This document shows positions 18,074 to 33,720 of a stretch of DNA of 64,000 nt, piece after piece. Each line of letters opens with the position of its first letter. Positions within the stretch are counted from its first letter, which is position 1. The translations under genes and the position numbers were made by a program. The notes below the pieces were generated by a model. It searched no databases and had not been told where the DNA came from. It saw only the letters and a program-made list of their open reading frames with translations. The stretch is from Rhodopseudomonas faecalis (GTDB lineage Bacteria; Pseudomonadota; Alphaproteobacteria; Rhizobiales; Xanthobacteraceae), in contig NZ_QJTI01000014.1 in assembly GCF_003217325.1 (NCBI RefSeq), positions 1-64,000 on the forward strand. The letters are read 5' to 3'.

Positions 18074-18820
18074 CTAACGCCCGCCCGAAACATCGATAAT
18101 GGTCGAAGTGATGTAGGAAGCCTGGTCGGACAGCAGCCAGACCACGGCATTGGCAATCTCGGTGACGGTGCCGACCCGCTGCATCGGCACATGGGTCGCC
18201 AAGCGCCGGGCACGGTCCGGATCGCCGCCCGAGGCGTGAATGTCGGTATCGATCAGTCCCGGCCGCACCGCCACCACGCGAATGCCTTCGGCGGCGACTT
18301 CATGACCAAGCCCGATGGTGAAGGAATCGATCGCGCCCTTGGAGGCGGCATAGTCGATATAGGTGTTCGGCGAGCCGAGCTTGGCGGCCACCGAGGAAAT
18401 GTTGACAATCACCCCGCCGGCGCCGCCATGGCGGGTCGACATGCGTCGCACCGCCTCGCGCGCGCACAGCATGCTGCCAATGACATTGACCGCGAACATG
18501 CGCTCAAGGCGCTGCGCCGACATTTGCTCGAGCCGGCTGGTCGGGGCGACGATGCCGGCATTGTTGACCAGCGCGCCAAGCGGTCCGAGCTGATCGGCGG
18601 CCTTGAACAGCGCCAGCACATCGCGCTCATCGGCAAGGTCGCAGCGCACCGCGCTGGCTATGCCGCCCGCAGCCGCGATCGCCGCGCAGGTGTCGTCAGC
18701 CGCCGCCGAATTGCTGGCATAGCCGATCAGCACCTGATCGCCGCGCGCCGCACAGGCCAGCGCCACGGCGCGCCCGATGCCGCGGCTGCCACCCGTGACG
18801 ATGACCACGCGATTGGCCAT
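18074..18820 (-). CDS. Short-chain dehydrogenase/reductase
   Basis: A 248-residue classical SDR. The cofactor motif TGGSRGIG is at residues 9-16, LVNNAGIV is the structural NAG motif, and the catalytic Tyr-Lys pair lies in YIDYAASKGA. The C-terminus YITSTIIDVSGGR is typical of glucose/ribitol-type SDRs. The substrate is unknown. It is placed within the sucAB-lpd cluster, 32 bp before lpd. The start at 18820 (MANRVVIVTGG) is chosen because the upstream frame is Cys/Trp-rich and non-conserved. Confidence 0.88.
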   Translation of the reverse strand: MANRVVIVTGGSRGIGRAVALACAARGDQVLIGYASNSAAADDTCAAIAAAGGIASAVRCDLADERDVLALFKAADQLGPLGALVNNAGIVAPTSRLEQMSAQRLERMFAVNVIGSMLCAREAVRRMSTRHGGAGGVIVNISSVAAKLGSPNTYIDYAASKGAIDSFTIGLGHEVAAEGIRVVAVRPGLIDTDIHASGGDPDRARRLATHVPMQRVGTVTEIANAVVWLLSDQASYITSTIIDVSGGR

Positions 18821-18872
18821 GCTTGCTCCCGAACTCGATCCTAAGCGAGGCGACCGGAGCGGTCCGCTCACC

Positions 18873-19277
18873 TCACCCGACGAACAGCCGCACCAGCATG
18901 GCCAGCAGCGCCAATAGCGACACGAACCAGACCACACTGCGCAGCAGCGGCACATGCACAAGATAGGCCGGAACGTACAGCACCCGCATGGTCAGCCAGG
19001 AGACCGCACCAATCGCGCCCAAACCACCGCCGCGATCCGTGACGGTCAGCGCCAGGGCCAGCGCCACGAACGCCGGGTAGGTTTCCAGAAAATTGCGGAA
19101 CGCGCGCGCGGCGCGCCCGGCAAACACGCTGTTCACGGCGCGCGGCTGATCACGCGGCCCGGCCTGATAGGCGCCGCCCAGCTCGACGGTGGTCGGCACC
19201 GAGGCCAGGAACAGCTGCACCAACAGCAGCACCACGCTCAGGCCCAGCACCACGATTTCAATCGGCAGCGATTGCAT
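18873..19277 (-). CDS. MAPEG-family membrane protein
   Basis: A 134-residue protein with four predicted membrane segments, including the N-terminal IEIVVLGLSVVLLLVQLFLA. RAFRNFLETYPAFVALALAL is the Arg/Asn/Glu signature region of the MAPEG family (membrane-associated proteins in eicosanoid and glutathione metabolism). Bacterial members are poorly characterised and may bind glutathione. It lies between sucB and the SDR gene, apparently co-transcribed. Its link to 2-oxoglutarate metabolism is unknown. Confidence 0.82.
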   Translation of the reverse strand: MQSLPIEIVVLGLSVVLLLVQLFLASVPTTVELGGAYQAGPRDQPRAVNSVFAGRAARAFRNFLETYPAFVALALALTVTDRGGGLGAIGAVSWLTMRVLYVPAYLVHVPLLRSVVWFVSLLALLAMLVRLFVG

Positions 19278-19350
19278 GTTTCCCCCTCACCAAGCGGGCA
19301 CCACGATCAGCGCCCGCCGCGTCACGCTGCAAGTTAGTCGCTGCGCGCCG

Positions 19351-20685
<1,335 letters not shown>

Positions 20686-20791
20686 GGTGGCTTTCCTCTC
20701 GGGATCGCGGCGGGCTGTGGCCTGCGCTTCGCCCTGATCATTTTCGGTAAGAGTAGTTCGCTCCAGCCTGATTGGCGAGCTGCGGGCGCTG

Positions 20792-23749
<2,958 letters not shown>

Positions 23750-24073
23750 GGTTCCGTCCTGATCTGATTTCGCACGACCGACATCATGCTGATGCGGCAG
23801 GCCGGATCAGCAAGATAGTGCACCTTTACTCACAAAACACGGAAATGGTAGCGCCAAACGCACAAGTAGTGAATTTGGCCTTCAATTTTTCGACAAGAGT
23901 GGCGCGGAGCCATGCAAAACCGCGGTGAGGTGGCTGGTGCCGGCCTGTCCTGGCCGCTGTAGCAGGGGCGCACAAACGCGCCGGCAGCACGATCGCACCG
24001 GCATCGCGGGCCGCAGCCCGCCGCGGCGCTGGCGCGAGGCGACCGCTCGCCGCCACACAACCCATGCGGGCAC
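23750..24073. other. Intergenic region upstream of sucA
   Basis: 324 bp between the end of the EamA transporter gene and the sucA start, both on the minus strand. It must hold the sucA promoter if sucA is transcribed apart from sucCD. No site was convincing by eye. No gene is supported. Confidence 0.4.
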
Positions 24074-25000
24074 TCAGTTCTCGTCGCGACCGACCAGCAC
24101 CGCACCGATGATCAGCACCGCCCCTGTGATCATCACCGCGGTTGGAATCTCATTCAGCCACACGAACGCGCCAAAGATGCCGAACACCGGCACCAGCGTG
24201 AGCCACAGACCGGCTGCACCCGGGGTCAGATAGCGCAGGCCGATCAGATACAGCCAAAAGGCAATGGCATACTGAACCACTCCGGACGCAGCGGCATAGG
24301 CCAGCGTCGATAGCGACAGGTCGCCGAGAACCAGCGGCTCAATCTCCGCGGCCAGCACAGCGCCAGCCACCGCCAGCACGAAGACCAGGCCAGCCAGCTG
24401 CTGCGCCAGCGCCAGCGTCGCGGCGGGAAAATGACCGGCCACCCTGGCCGACAGCACCACATAGGTTGCGGCCGAAAAGGTCGCCAACACGATCAAGCCG
24501 TCTCCGGCCGCACTGCCCTGGCCGGCGCCCAGCAGTGTTTCGCCGGACACCAACAACAGCCCGACCACGGCGATGACGATGCAAATCCCGAGTCGCAACG
24601 ACGGCTGCTGCCTGAGAAACAGCCAGGCGATCACGACGATCATGATCGGTTCGGTGGCGCCAATCACCGAAGCGCTGCCGGCGGTCGTTAACGACAGCCC
24701 GACCAAGCCGATCGAGTAAGTCAGGCCCGGTTCCAGGATGCCGATCGTTGAGGCGCGCCACAGGCGCGGCGATCGAAAGTGCCGCGGACTGTGCGGCAAA
24801 GCCAGACCTGCGAGCGCCACCACGCTTGCGACCAACTGAATGACGAGCAGCTGCAAAGGCGGCACGGTGTTGAGCAGATCGCGCGACATCACCGTTGAAA
24901 AGCCCCAACACGCCGCCGATCCGACCATGGCCACAATGGCCAACACCCCTCGGCCGGAAACGACATTGGCATTGGCAACGCTGCTCGGATTATCGGTCAT
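24074..25000 (-). CDS. EamA-family (drug/metabolite) transporter
   Basis: A 308-residue integral membrane protein with about ten hydrophobic segments arranged as two EamA repeats (each roughly 130 residues; second repeat from about DGLIVLATFSAATYVV). DMT-superfamily exporters of this kind move amino acids, metabolites or drugs. The ATG at 25000 overlaps the TGA of the marR gene as ATGA, indicating translational coupling; a start at 25018 is also possible. The pairing with a MarR regulator suggests an inducible efflux pump; the ligand is unknown. Confidence 0.88.
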   Translation of the reverse strand: MTDNPSSVANANVVSGRGVLAIVAMVGSAACWGFSTVMSRDLLNTVPPLQLLVIQLVASVVALAGLALPHSPRHFRSPRLWRASTIGILEPGLTYSIGLVGLSLTTAGSASVIGATEPIMIVVIAWLFLRQQPSLRLGICIVIAVVGLLLVSGETLLGAGQGSAAGDGLIVLATFSAATYVVLSARVAGHFPAATLALAQQLAGLVFVLAVAGAVLAAEIEPLVLGDLSLSTLAYAAASGVVQYAIAFWLYLIGLRYLTPGAAGLWLTLVPVFGIFGAFVWLNEIPTAVMITGAVLIIGAVLVGRDEN

Positions 25001-25509
25001 CCTGATAATTCCTTCCATTTGGCGTCAACGGGGCAGTCGTGGGGGACGCAGCATTCCTCCTCACACATCCGGCAAAAGCGGTAGCCGAGCTGACGCTCGG
25101 TCAGAAGGCCGCGCAGCATCCTGTCGAGATAACCACCAAGCTGATGCACCTCGTCTGCCGACAGTACGGCGAGTGCGCGCTCCAAAATCCTGGCGCGCTG
25201 TTTCAAGACAGAACGCCGCAACTTAGTGCCGGCAGGGGTCAGATGAAGCCGCACCGTGCGGGCATCCCGGCCTTCGCGGCGCCGGACAATGCCGTCCTTC
25301 TCCAACCGATCCACTAAGCGCACCGCGCCGCTGTGCGAGAGATTGAGCGCACGGCCAAGCTCCTTGATCGGAATACCAGGATGAGCACCAAGCATGATCA
25401 GCGCGGACGCGGTTTCACCGGAGGTCTGCAGCGTGTCGTTGACGGCAGCCCAGATTTCATCGGCAAGAACGATCGAGAGGGCGCCCAGCATGTTACCGAC
25501 TTTCCGCAT
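24997..25509 (-). CDS. MarR-family regulator with Cys-rich C-terminal tail
   Basis: A 170-residue winged-helix regulator. IPIKELGRALNLSHSGAVRLVDRLEKDGIV is the recognition helix region and RREGRDARTVRLHLTPAG the wing. After the dimerisation helices it carries an unusual tail, FCRMCEEECCVPHDCPVD, with five Cys and one His in about 15 residues. That arrangement suggests metal binding or thiol sensing. It precedes and overlaps the EamA gene and has a palindromic site just upstream, so autoregulation and control of the exporter are inferred. Confidence 0.9.
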   Translation of the reverse strand: MRKVGNMLGALSIVLADEIWAAVNDTLQTSGETASALIMLGAHPGIPIKELGRALNLSHSGAVRLVDRLEKDGIVRRREGRDARTVRLHLTPAGTKLRRSVLKQRARILERALAVLSADEVHQLGGYLDRMLRGLLTERQLGYRFCRMCEEECCVPHDCPVDAKWKELSG

Positions 25510-25521
25510 CTAATCTCTCAT

Positions 25522-25540
25522 TATATGCGCCGCACATATA
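25522..25540. promoter_or_regulatory. Palindromic operator candidate for the MarR protein
   Basis: A 19-bp near-perfect palindrome with outer arms TATATG and CATATA (8 of 9 base pairs match around a central C). It lies 13 bp upstream of the marR start, the usual position of a MarR autoregulatory operator. It is also 170 bp from the divergent gene at 25712, near which ATATGCGC recurs at 25647. Confidence 0.6.
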
Positions 25541-25711
25541 TTAGCTCACTGTAGCGATAATTGACCTCGCTGCTGCGGAGAAACGTGGAGCTGCGACATT
25601 GTGCGGCATTCATCGCGCTCAACCGATAAGTGCACCATCGTTCTGTTATATTAATATGCGCGCAACACACAATCCTAGTGAATTGAGAGCCACCCACATA
25701 AGGGACATGCC

Positions 25712-26815
25712 ATGCTTCTCTCTGCCAATGGGATTTTGGAAGTCAGTTCTCTCAACGACCTCCTCGACCGTGCTGAAAAACACGCCCCCGACACCAGCTA
25801 CGGCGACGACATCGACACCGCAAATGCAGTGTTGCTCGATCCTCAGAAGTCACATGAGGAGCGGCACGCCGCGTTCTTAGCCTGGGCGTCTCGGCACCAG
25901 CCCTGTCTTTTCGGCCGTCTGGGCTCGCGTGAAATGCAGGGGATCTGCATCGACATGTGCTGGATCGATGAAGACGAGATCGCGCTCGGCGACGATTTCG
26001 TGAGCCGCAAGATCCAAAGAACGCGTCAGGAATGGAAGGAGCGTGCGGCAGCAGGCATCGCCCATGGCTTCCTGATCATGTTCAATGGGCCGCGACTTGC
26101 CCGCCTGAAACCCGGCACTGACTTACTCGAAATCTGCGAAAAGATCGCCAATCTGTACTTGGTCGAACACGCGCCGATCAAACGTGATGTGATCTACACG
26201 GAGTCAGTACCGCTGCGAGGGAGCAGCCTCAGCGTCTTCAAAGCCGGCATCAATATTTTCTATCCATCGGCTCATCGCACGCGGAACCATGATCGACGCA
26301 TACCCGGCGGCTTGGTGATTTCCGTCAATAGTCCGGGACATTGGGCAAATTCGCTGGTGATGCGCGGGCTGGTCCCTTCGCTCGATGACGCCGTGACAAA
26401 GGTGATGGAGATTACCCTTCGTTCGATTGGAAATGGCGGGATCGGCCATGACAGCATGCCGAGCGTCAGCTGGCACAATGTTGAAAACGATCCGGACTGT
26501 CTGGCGCAGCGCCGAAAGCTATCTAAGCTGCCGCACTACGTGCCGGACAATCATTCGCAGCGGGCGTACAGCGCCCTTTATCACACCGATGTCTTGGTAC
26601 CGACCGACGTGACCATCGATGGAACGATCGATCCAGATATCGCGGCTTGCGAACATTGGCGGCACCTGATCATCGACTACATTTCCGTGCAGGAGCAAGC
26701 GCACGACCACATCAACTACGCATTGTTCCACGGCCACCCGATCCCCGACGAAGCGCTCTATCACAATCCGTGGTCCCCGAGACGGGCGGTCAATTCGCCT
26801 CGCAACGAAGCTTAA
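25712..26815 (+). CDS. Unrecognised 367-aa protein divergent from marR
   Basis: A soluble-looking 367-residue protein that I cannot place in a family with confidence. It has no signal peptide or membrane segment. HQPCLFGRLGSREMQGICIDMCW near residues 63-85 recalls the Pro-Cys-x-Phe-Gly motif of the YqcI/YcgG haem-oxygenase-like family, but the rest does not obviously follow. Many His residues occur toward the C-terminus (HTDVLVP, EQAHDHINYALFHGHP). AAGGGA lies upstream of the ATG. Codon use is less G+C-biased than in its neighbours, suggesting acquisition. Divergence from marR-eamA suggests shared regulation. Confidence 0.7.
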   Translation: MLLSANGILEVSSLNDLLDRAEKHAPDTSYGDDIDTANAVLLDPQKSHEERHAAFLAWASRHQPCLFGRLGSREMQGICIDMCWIDEDEIALGDDFVSRKIQRTRQEWKERAAAGIAHGFLIMFNGPRLARLKPGTDLLEICEKIANLYLVEHAPIKRDVIYTESVPLRGSSLSVFKAGINIFYPSAHRTRNHDRRIPGGLVISVNSPGHWANSLVMRGLVPSLDDAVTKVMEITLRSIGNGGIGHDSMPSVSWHNVENDPDCLAQRRKLSKLPHYVPDNHSQRAYSALYHTDVLVPTDVTIDGTIDPDIAACEHWRHLIIDYISVQEQAHDHINYALFHGHPIPDEALYHNPWSPRRAVNSPRNEA

Positions 26816-26920
26816 GGCCAACACTCCTTAATCGCGACACTCATGCGTACGCTTGTGTTCGGCGCGGCCATGACACGCTGATCGGTTGGCATCCGTTGGC
26901 ACTGGTATAGGACGCTTCAT

Positions 26921-26951
26921 GCTCGCCCGAGACAAATCGTTTTGGGCGAGC
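26921..26951. repeat. Inverted repeat after the 367-aa gene
   Basis: A perfect 8-bp stem (GCTCGCCC with GGGCGAGC) has a 15-nt loop containing TCGTTTT. It may terminate transcripts from either side; there is no U-run after the stem. Confidence 0.4.
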
Positions 26952-27006
26952 ATTGGCGCGGAGCGATCAAGGCTGAGCGAAATGCGCGCGCATTCACCGG
27001 CTTTTT

Positions 27007-27615
27007 TCAGCCTTGGTGCTTAGTTTGACCACGGCGGTTGGATTTCATCCAGCGCATCAGCGGGCGGGTTGGCGACCGGCGGGCTACTTCGACGAAGCCG
27101 AGCTTGGCGAAGGTTGCGGGCGTGCCGACGAACCCCTCGGATGAGCTTGTCGCTGCCTCATTGGGACAGGCCTCGACGCAGGACGCGCCGCAGGCGAGCG
27201 CGTAATCAACGGCGGCCTTGATCAGGTGAGCGGTGAGGCCGTGACGGCGAAAGCCAACCCGTACATAGAGGCAGGAGATGAACCAGCAGGTCTCGACCAG
27301 CTGGTCCGGCAGCGGCGCGGCGACACGCGAGCGCATCAACACCGGATAGGCGCTGCGCGGCGCCACCGCACACCAGCCGACCGCCTGATCATCATGGATC
27401 GCCAAAATGCCGAGCGGCTGCGCCGAATCGGCCAGGCGGTGCAGCGCGGCTTTGCGCGCGTCCTTGCCCATGGCGTTGAAGCGGCTGCGGCTGACCCGCC
27501 ACCACATGCACCAGCAGCCGCTGTCCGCGCCGCGCTCGGGTCCGAACAGATCTTCCAGCAACGGCCAGCTTGCAGCCGACAGCGGCACGAAACGCAGATC
27601 GCGAAGATCGGTCAT
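27007..27615 (-). CDS. GNAT-family N-acetyltransferase
   Basis: A 202-residue protein with the GNAT fold. The acetyl-CoA loop region is LYVRVGFRRHGLTAHLIKAAVDYA (motif A, here with R-R-H-G-L). A C-terminal FAKLGFVEVARR strand is typical of the family. An unusual N-terminal WLL-like segment contains SGCWCMWWRV. The substrate is unknown. It lies on the minus strand between sucCD and the marR-eamA pair, with its own gap on each side. Confidence 0.82.
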   Translation of the reverse strand: MTDLRDLRFVPLSAASWPLLEDLFGPERGADSGCWCMWWRVSRSRFNAMGKDARKAALHRLADSAQPLGILAIHDDQAVGWCAVAPRSAYPVLMRSRVAAPLPDQLVETCWFISCLYVRVGFRRHGLTAHLIKAAVDYALACGASCVEACPNEAATSSSEGFVGTPATFAKLGFVEVARRSPTRPLMRWMKSNRRGQTKHQG

Positions 27616-27692
27616 GCGGCCCTCGATCGCAGGTCAGAGCGAACGACCGGCGGCGCCGCGTGCCAACCGCCCGCCCTGCCGGTCACGAGGCG

Positions 27693-27737
27693 TCAAAAAA
27701 GAAAGCCTCGGCTCTGAGTCAATCAGAACCGAGGCTT
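27693..27737 (-). terminator. Rho-independent terminator of mdh-sucC-sucD
   Basis: On the minus strand a 15-bp stem (AAGCCTCGGTTCTGA with TCAGAGCCGAGGCTT, one mismatch) is followed by TTCTTTTTT. It lies 71 bp past the sucD stop, so transcription of sucCD normally ends before sucAB in this genome. Confidence 0.92.
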
Positions 27738-27807
27738 GCGATAAATGGCCGGTCGCGGGCGTTTTGCCGCAACCAACGGGCCTAACGAGCGGAGGCCGCT
27801 CGCGCGA

Positions 27808-28692
27808 TCAGCGCTTGAGCACTTCGACCAGCGTGCTGCCGAGCCGGGCCGGCGACGGCGACACGGTGATGCCAGCGGCTTCCATCGCCGCGATCTTCGA
27901 GGCGGCGTCACCCTTGCCACCCGAGACGATCGCGCCGGCATGGCCCATGCGGCGGCCGGGAGGAGCGGTACGACCGGCAATGAAGCCGACCATCGGCTTC
28001 TTGCGGCCGCGCTTGGCCTCGTCGATCAGGAACTGGGCGGCGTCTTCTTCGGCCGAACCACCGATTTCGCCGATCATGATGATCGAGGTGGTCTTGTCGT
28101 CGGCCAAAAACATCTCCAGCACGTCGATGAATTCGGTGCCCTTGACCGGGTCGCCGCCGATGCCGACCGCGGTGGTCTGGCCAAGGCCGGCCTGGGTGGT
28201 CTGGAACACCGCTTCATAGGTCAGCGTGCCGGAGCGCGACACGATACCGACCGAGCCGGGGCGGAAGATGTTAGCCGGCATGATGCCGATCTTGGACTGG
28301 CCCGCGGTGACCACGCCCGGGCAGTTCGGGCCGATCAGGCGCGACTTGGAGCCGGCCAGCGAGCGCTTGACGCGCACCATGTCCAGCACCGGAATGCCTT
28401 CGGTGATACAGACGATCAGCGGGATTTCCGCATCGATCGCCTCGCAGATCGCGTCGGCCGCGCCCGGCGGCGGCACATAGACCACCGAGGCGTCGGCCCC
28501 GGTCTTCTCACGCGCCTCGCGCACGGTGTCGAACACCGGCAGGCCGAGATGAACCGAGCCGCCTTTGCCCGGCGAGGTGCCGCCGACCATCTTGGTGCCG
28601 TAGGCGATCGCCGCTTCGGAGTGGAAGGTGCCGTTCTTGCCGGTGAAGCCCTGGCAGATGACCTTGGTGTTGCTATCGATCAGGACGGACAT
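27808..28692 (-). CDS. sucD: Succinyl-CoA synthetase alpha subunit
   Basis: A 294-residue ADP/GDP-forming ligase subunit. Residues 1-30 ([23 protein letters not shown]) form the CoA-binding start. The phosphorylated active-site His lies in [14 protein letters not shown]. With SucC it converts succinyl-CoA to succinate with substrate-level phosphorylation. It starts one base after the sucC stop codon, a tightly coupled pair. Confidence 0.98.
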   Translation of the reverse strand: MSVLIDSNTKVICQGFTGKNGTFHSEAAIAYGTKMVGGTSPGKGGSVHLGLPVFDTVREAREKTGADASVVYVPPPGAADAICEAIDAEIPLIVCITEGIPVLDMVRVKRSLAGSKSRLIGPNCPGVVTAGQSKIGIMPANIFRPGSVGIVSRSGTLTYEAVFQTTQAGLGQTTAVGIGGDPVKGTEFIDVLEMFLADDKTTSIIMIGEIGGSAEEDAAQFLIDEAKRGRKKPMVGFIAGRTAPPGRRMGHAGAIVSGGKGDAASKIAAMEAAGITVSPSPARLGSTLVEVLKR

Positions 28693-29892
<1,200 letters not shown>

Positions 29893-29939
29893 TCTGACGG
29901 CCCTCGGACCCTTGAGCGTTTATGACTAATTGAGTGCGA

Positions 29940-30989
<1,050 letters not shown>

Positions 30990-31043
30990 TCAAGGTGCGG
31001 TTCGCCGAATTGTTAGCCATGCCGCCGCGGCAGGCGGCTTTGA

Positions 31044-32231
31044 TCAGGTTTCGACCAGGCCGGTGGTGGATTCGCTGGCGCTGGAGTCGCTGCGGCCATG
31101 CGGCCGCGCCAGGTAGGATTCCGAGCCCATTTCGATCAAACGCGAGGCCGTACGCTGGAATTCCATCGCCTCGATGCCCTGATCGGCGCAATACAGTTCG
31201 GCCGGCTCAGCGGCCGCCGAGGCCATCAGCTTAACGCCATTGTCGTACAGCGCATCGACCAAAGTGGTGAATCGTTTGGCCTCGTTGCGCTGCGCCAGAT
31301 CCATCGCCGGCACGCCGTCGATCAGGATGGTATGGTATTCGTGCGCCAATCGCAGGTAATCGGACGCCGCAAGCGGCTGCTGGCACAGATCGGCGAACGA
31401 AAACCGCGCGACGTGGTGATCGGCGCGCGGCACCCGCAAGATCCGGCCCTTGATCGAGATATCGCGCGGCTGACCCTTGGCGCCGCCGGTGAGGCGCGCC
31501 CAGGTGGCGTCTATCCTCGCGGTGGCGTCGGCATCGGCCGGCACCAGCCAGGTCTTGGCGCCGGCCAGCTTCTCCAGCCGGAAATCGGTGCGGGCATCGA
31601 GCCGCAGCACGTCCATGCGCTCTTTGAACTGGCCGATGAACGGCACAAACAGCGCCCGGTTCAGGCCGCCGCGATAGAGATCGTCGGGCGCGACATTGGA
31701 GGTCGCCACCACCACCGTGCCGAGCTCGAACAGCTTGGAGAACAGCCGCCCCAAAATCATGGCATCGGCGATATCGGTGACGTGAAACTCGTCAAAGCAC
31801 AGCAGCCAGGATTCCTCGAAAATCGAGGTTGCCGTCAGCGCCACCACATCGGCATCGGCGAGTTCGCCGCGCGCGATGTTTTGGCGGAACGCATAGATGC
31901 GCTCATGCGCTTCGGCCATGAATTCGTGGAAATGGGCGCGCCGCTTCAACGCCACCGGGCTGCTCTCGTAGAACAGGTCCATCAGCATGGTCTTGCCGCG
32001 GCCGACCTCGCCATGGACGTAGAGGCCGCGCGGCGGCGGCGGCAGCTTGTCGGACTTGAATAGCCGGCCGAAAAGCCCCTGTTTTTTCGAGGGTTTATAG
32101 CCCGTGAGCGACTGCTCCAGCGCTGTGAAGGCCACGACCGCGTCGGCCTGCGCCGGGTCGGGCTCGATGGCGCCAGACGACAGCAGGGCCTGATAGTGAT
32201 CGCGAAAACTGGCCGGAGCGATATGCAGCAT
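31044..32231 (-). CDS. zapE: Cell division ATPase ZapE (AFG1-like)
   Basis: A 395-residue AAA-type ATPase. Walker A is GEVGRGKTMLMDLFYE, Walker B is LLCFDEFHVTDIADA, and sensor-like VATSNVAPDDLYR follows. ZapE in E. coli binds FtsZ and acts in division under low oxygen; the mitochondrial homologue AFG1/LACE1 acts in respiratory protein turnover. It lies upstream of mdh on the same strand, 135 bp apart. The start at 32231 (MLHIAPASFRDHY) is preferred; a GTG at 32258 is an alternative. Confidence 0.93.
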   Translation of the reverse strand: MLHIAPASFRDHYQALLSSGAIEPDPAQADAVVAFTALEQSLTGYKPSKKQGLFGRLFKSDKLPPPPRGLYVHGEVGRGKTMLMDLFYESSPVALKRRAHFHEFMAEAHERIYAFRQNIARGELADADVVALTATSIFEESWLLCFDEFHVTDIADAMILGRLFSKLFELGTVVVATSNVAPDDLYRGGLNRALFVPFIGQFKERMDVLRLDARTDFRLEKLAGAKTWLVPADADATARIDATWARLTGGAKGQPRDISIKGRILRVPRADHHVARFSFADLCQQPLAASDYLRLAHEYHTILIDGVPAMDLAQRNEAKRFTTLVDALYDNGVKLMASAAAEPAELYCADQGIEAMEFQRTASRLIEMGSESYLARPHGRSDSSASESTTGLVET

Positions 32232-32348
32232 GGCGCTACTTACCGCATCAACCTGCACAAAAATGCAAGCTGAATCGCGCTGCGGTGCAGTACCAGGGGC
32301 CCGTCAACAACTGCTGATCGGCTGCCAGACCAGGTACTGAGCCGCTTG

Positions 32349-32885
32349 CTACGCGGTCAGCGCATAGCTGTCCTCGACCACATAGGGCCCGCCGCCGGTC
32401 GAGGCGCGCGAGGAAAACAGCGCAAAACGCGAGGCGGTGAAGGTGCGCGTCGGATAGTAGCCGCGCAGCGACAGGTAGTTGGCGACGTCCTGGGGCGAGA
32501 CATCGCGCAGCCGCGCCAGCGTGATGTGCGGGGTGAATTTGCGGGCATCCGGGCCAAGCCCGAGCCGCTGCATGATCCGCTCAAGCTCGGCCTGCAATTC
32601 CAACAGCGGCCGGGTCGGCAGCACCGAGGCCACCACCGCGCGCGGCTTCTTGCCGCCGAAGCTGGCCAGGCCCTGCACCGTCACTTCGAACGGTTTTCGG
32701 TTGATGCGCAGCAGCAGCGAGGCGATTTCATTGGCGGAGCTGGGATCGATGTCGCCGATGAAGCGCAGCGTGACGTGGTAGTCCTCAGGCTCGATCCAGC
32801 GCGCCCCAGGCAGACCGCCGCGTAACAGCGAGAGCGTCTGGCTGATCTCGTCAGGAACTTCCAACCCAGCGAACAAGCGCGGCAT
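32349..32885 (-). CDS. thpR: RNA 2',3'-cyclic phosphodiesterase
   Basis: A 178-residue protein of the 2H phosphoesterase superfamily. The two catalytic H-x-T/S-x motifs are HVTL (in EDYHVTLRFIGD) and HITL (in FTPHITLARL). The family opens RNA 2',3'-cyclic phosphates and was first known as a 2'-5' RNA ligase. The ATG at 32885 has GGAGA upstream and gives the usual MPRLFAGLEVPDEI start. Confidence 0.94.
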   Translation of the reverse strand: MPRLFAGLEVPDEISQTLSLLRGGLPGARWIEPEDYHVTLRFIGDIDPSSANEIASLLLRINRKPFEVTVQGLASFGGKKPRAVVASVLPTRPLLELQAELERIMQRLGLGPDARKFTPHITLARLRDVSPQDVANYLSLRGYYPTRTFTASRFALFSSRASTGGGPYVVEDSYALTA

Positions 32886-33006
32886 CGCAACTCTCCGATG
32901 CAGGAGCACAGACCGAATCAACGACACTCAAGTCGTAACGCAGGAATGTAACAGCGCGAAGGGAGGGCCCGAAAAGTGCTGTGAATCCCTCGCCTTGCGC
33001 CAAGTG

Positions 33007-33720
33007 TTAACCGCGTTGCCGGCGGATCGCTCCAATGAACGCCTCCACCGTCGGCAGGATGTTGGCGACGATGGCCTCGACGCCGGCCTCGGTCGGGTGC
33101 AGGCCGTCGGGCTGATTGAGCCGCTCCACCGTGGCCACCCCCTCCAGGAAGAACGGGTACAGCGGCACTTCGTACTGCTTGGCCAGCTCCGGATAGATCG
33201 CGTTGAACTTGGCCGCGTATTGCTCGCCATAGTTCGGCGGCGCGTACATGCCACACAGCAGTACCGGGATATTGCGCGCCTTCAGCCGCTTCAAAATCTC
33301 CTCGAGCGATTGCCGCGCCACCTGCGGGTCGATGCCGCGCAGCGCGTCATTGGCGCCGAGTTCCAGGATCACGCCGTCGACGTCTTTGGGCAGCGACCAG
33401 TCGAGCCGCGCCAGCCCGCCCGAGGTGGTGTCGCCGGAGACGCCGGCATTGCTGATTTCGACCGTAATACCCTTGTCGCGCAACGCTTTTTGCAGCTTGG
33501 CCGGGAACGCCGCCGAGGCCGGCAGTCCATAGCCCGCGGTCAAGGAATCGCCGAGCGCCACCAGTTTGAGCGGCCGTTCCGCCGCCGTTTGCGCCAAGCT
33601 CGGCCCGGCCATGGCGAGGCCGAGCGCCACCGCCAGCACCGCCCGCCTGCAAATCCGGCTGGCCTGCCTCTCGATTGCGCCAAACCAATCGCCATATGGA
33701 ACGACCATGGACAGTGTCAT
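33007..33720 (-). CDS. tesA: Arylesterase / lysophospholipase, SGNH hydrolase
   Basis: A 237-residue periplasmic GDSL hydrolase. A signal peptide with a long n-region ends about GPSLAQ. Block I is ALGDSLTAGYG (nucleophile Ser), block III ELGANDALRG, and block V QPDGLHPTEAG with the catalytic Asp and His. It matches TesA. The ATG at 33720 has GAGG upstream. Its first 14 bases overlap, head to head, the start of the ABC ATPase gene on the other strand. Confidence 0.92.
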   Translation of the reverse strand: MTLSMVVPYGDWFGAIERQASRICRRAVLAVALGLAMAGPSLAQTAAERPLKLVALGDSLTAGYGLPASAAFPAKLQKALRDKGITVEISNAGVSGDTTSGGLARLDWSLPKDVDGVILELGANDALRGIDPQVARQSLEEILKRLKARNIPVLLCGMYAPPNYGEQYAAKFNAIYPELAKQYEVPLYPFFLEGVATVERLNQPDGLHPTEAGVEAIVANILPTVEAFIGAIRRQRG

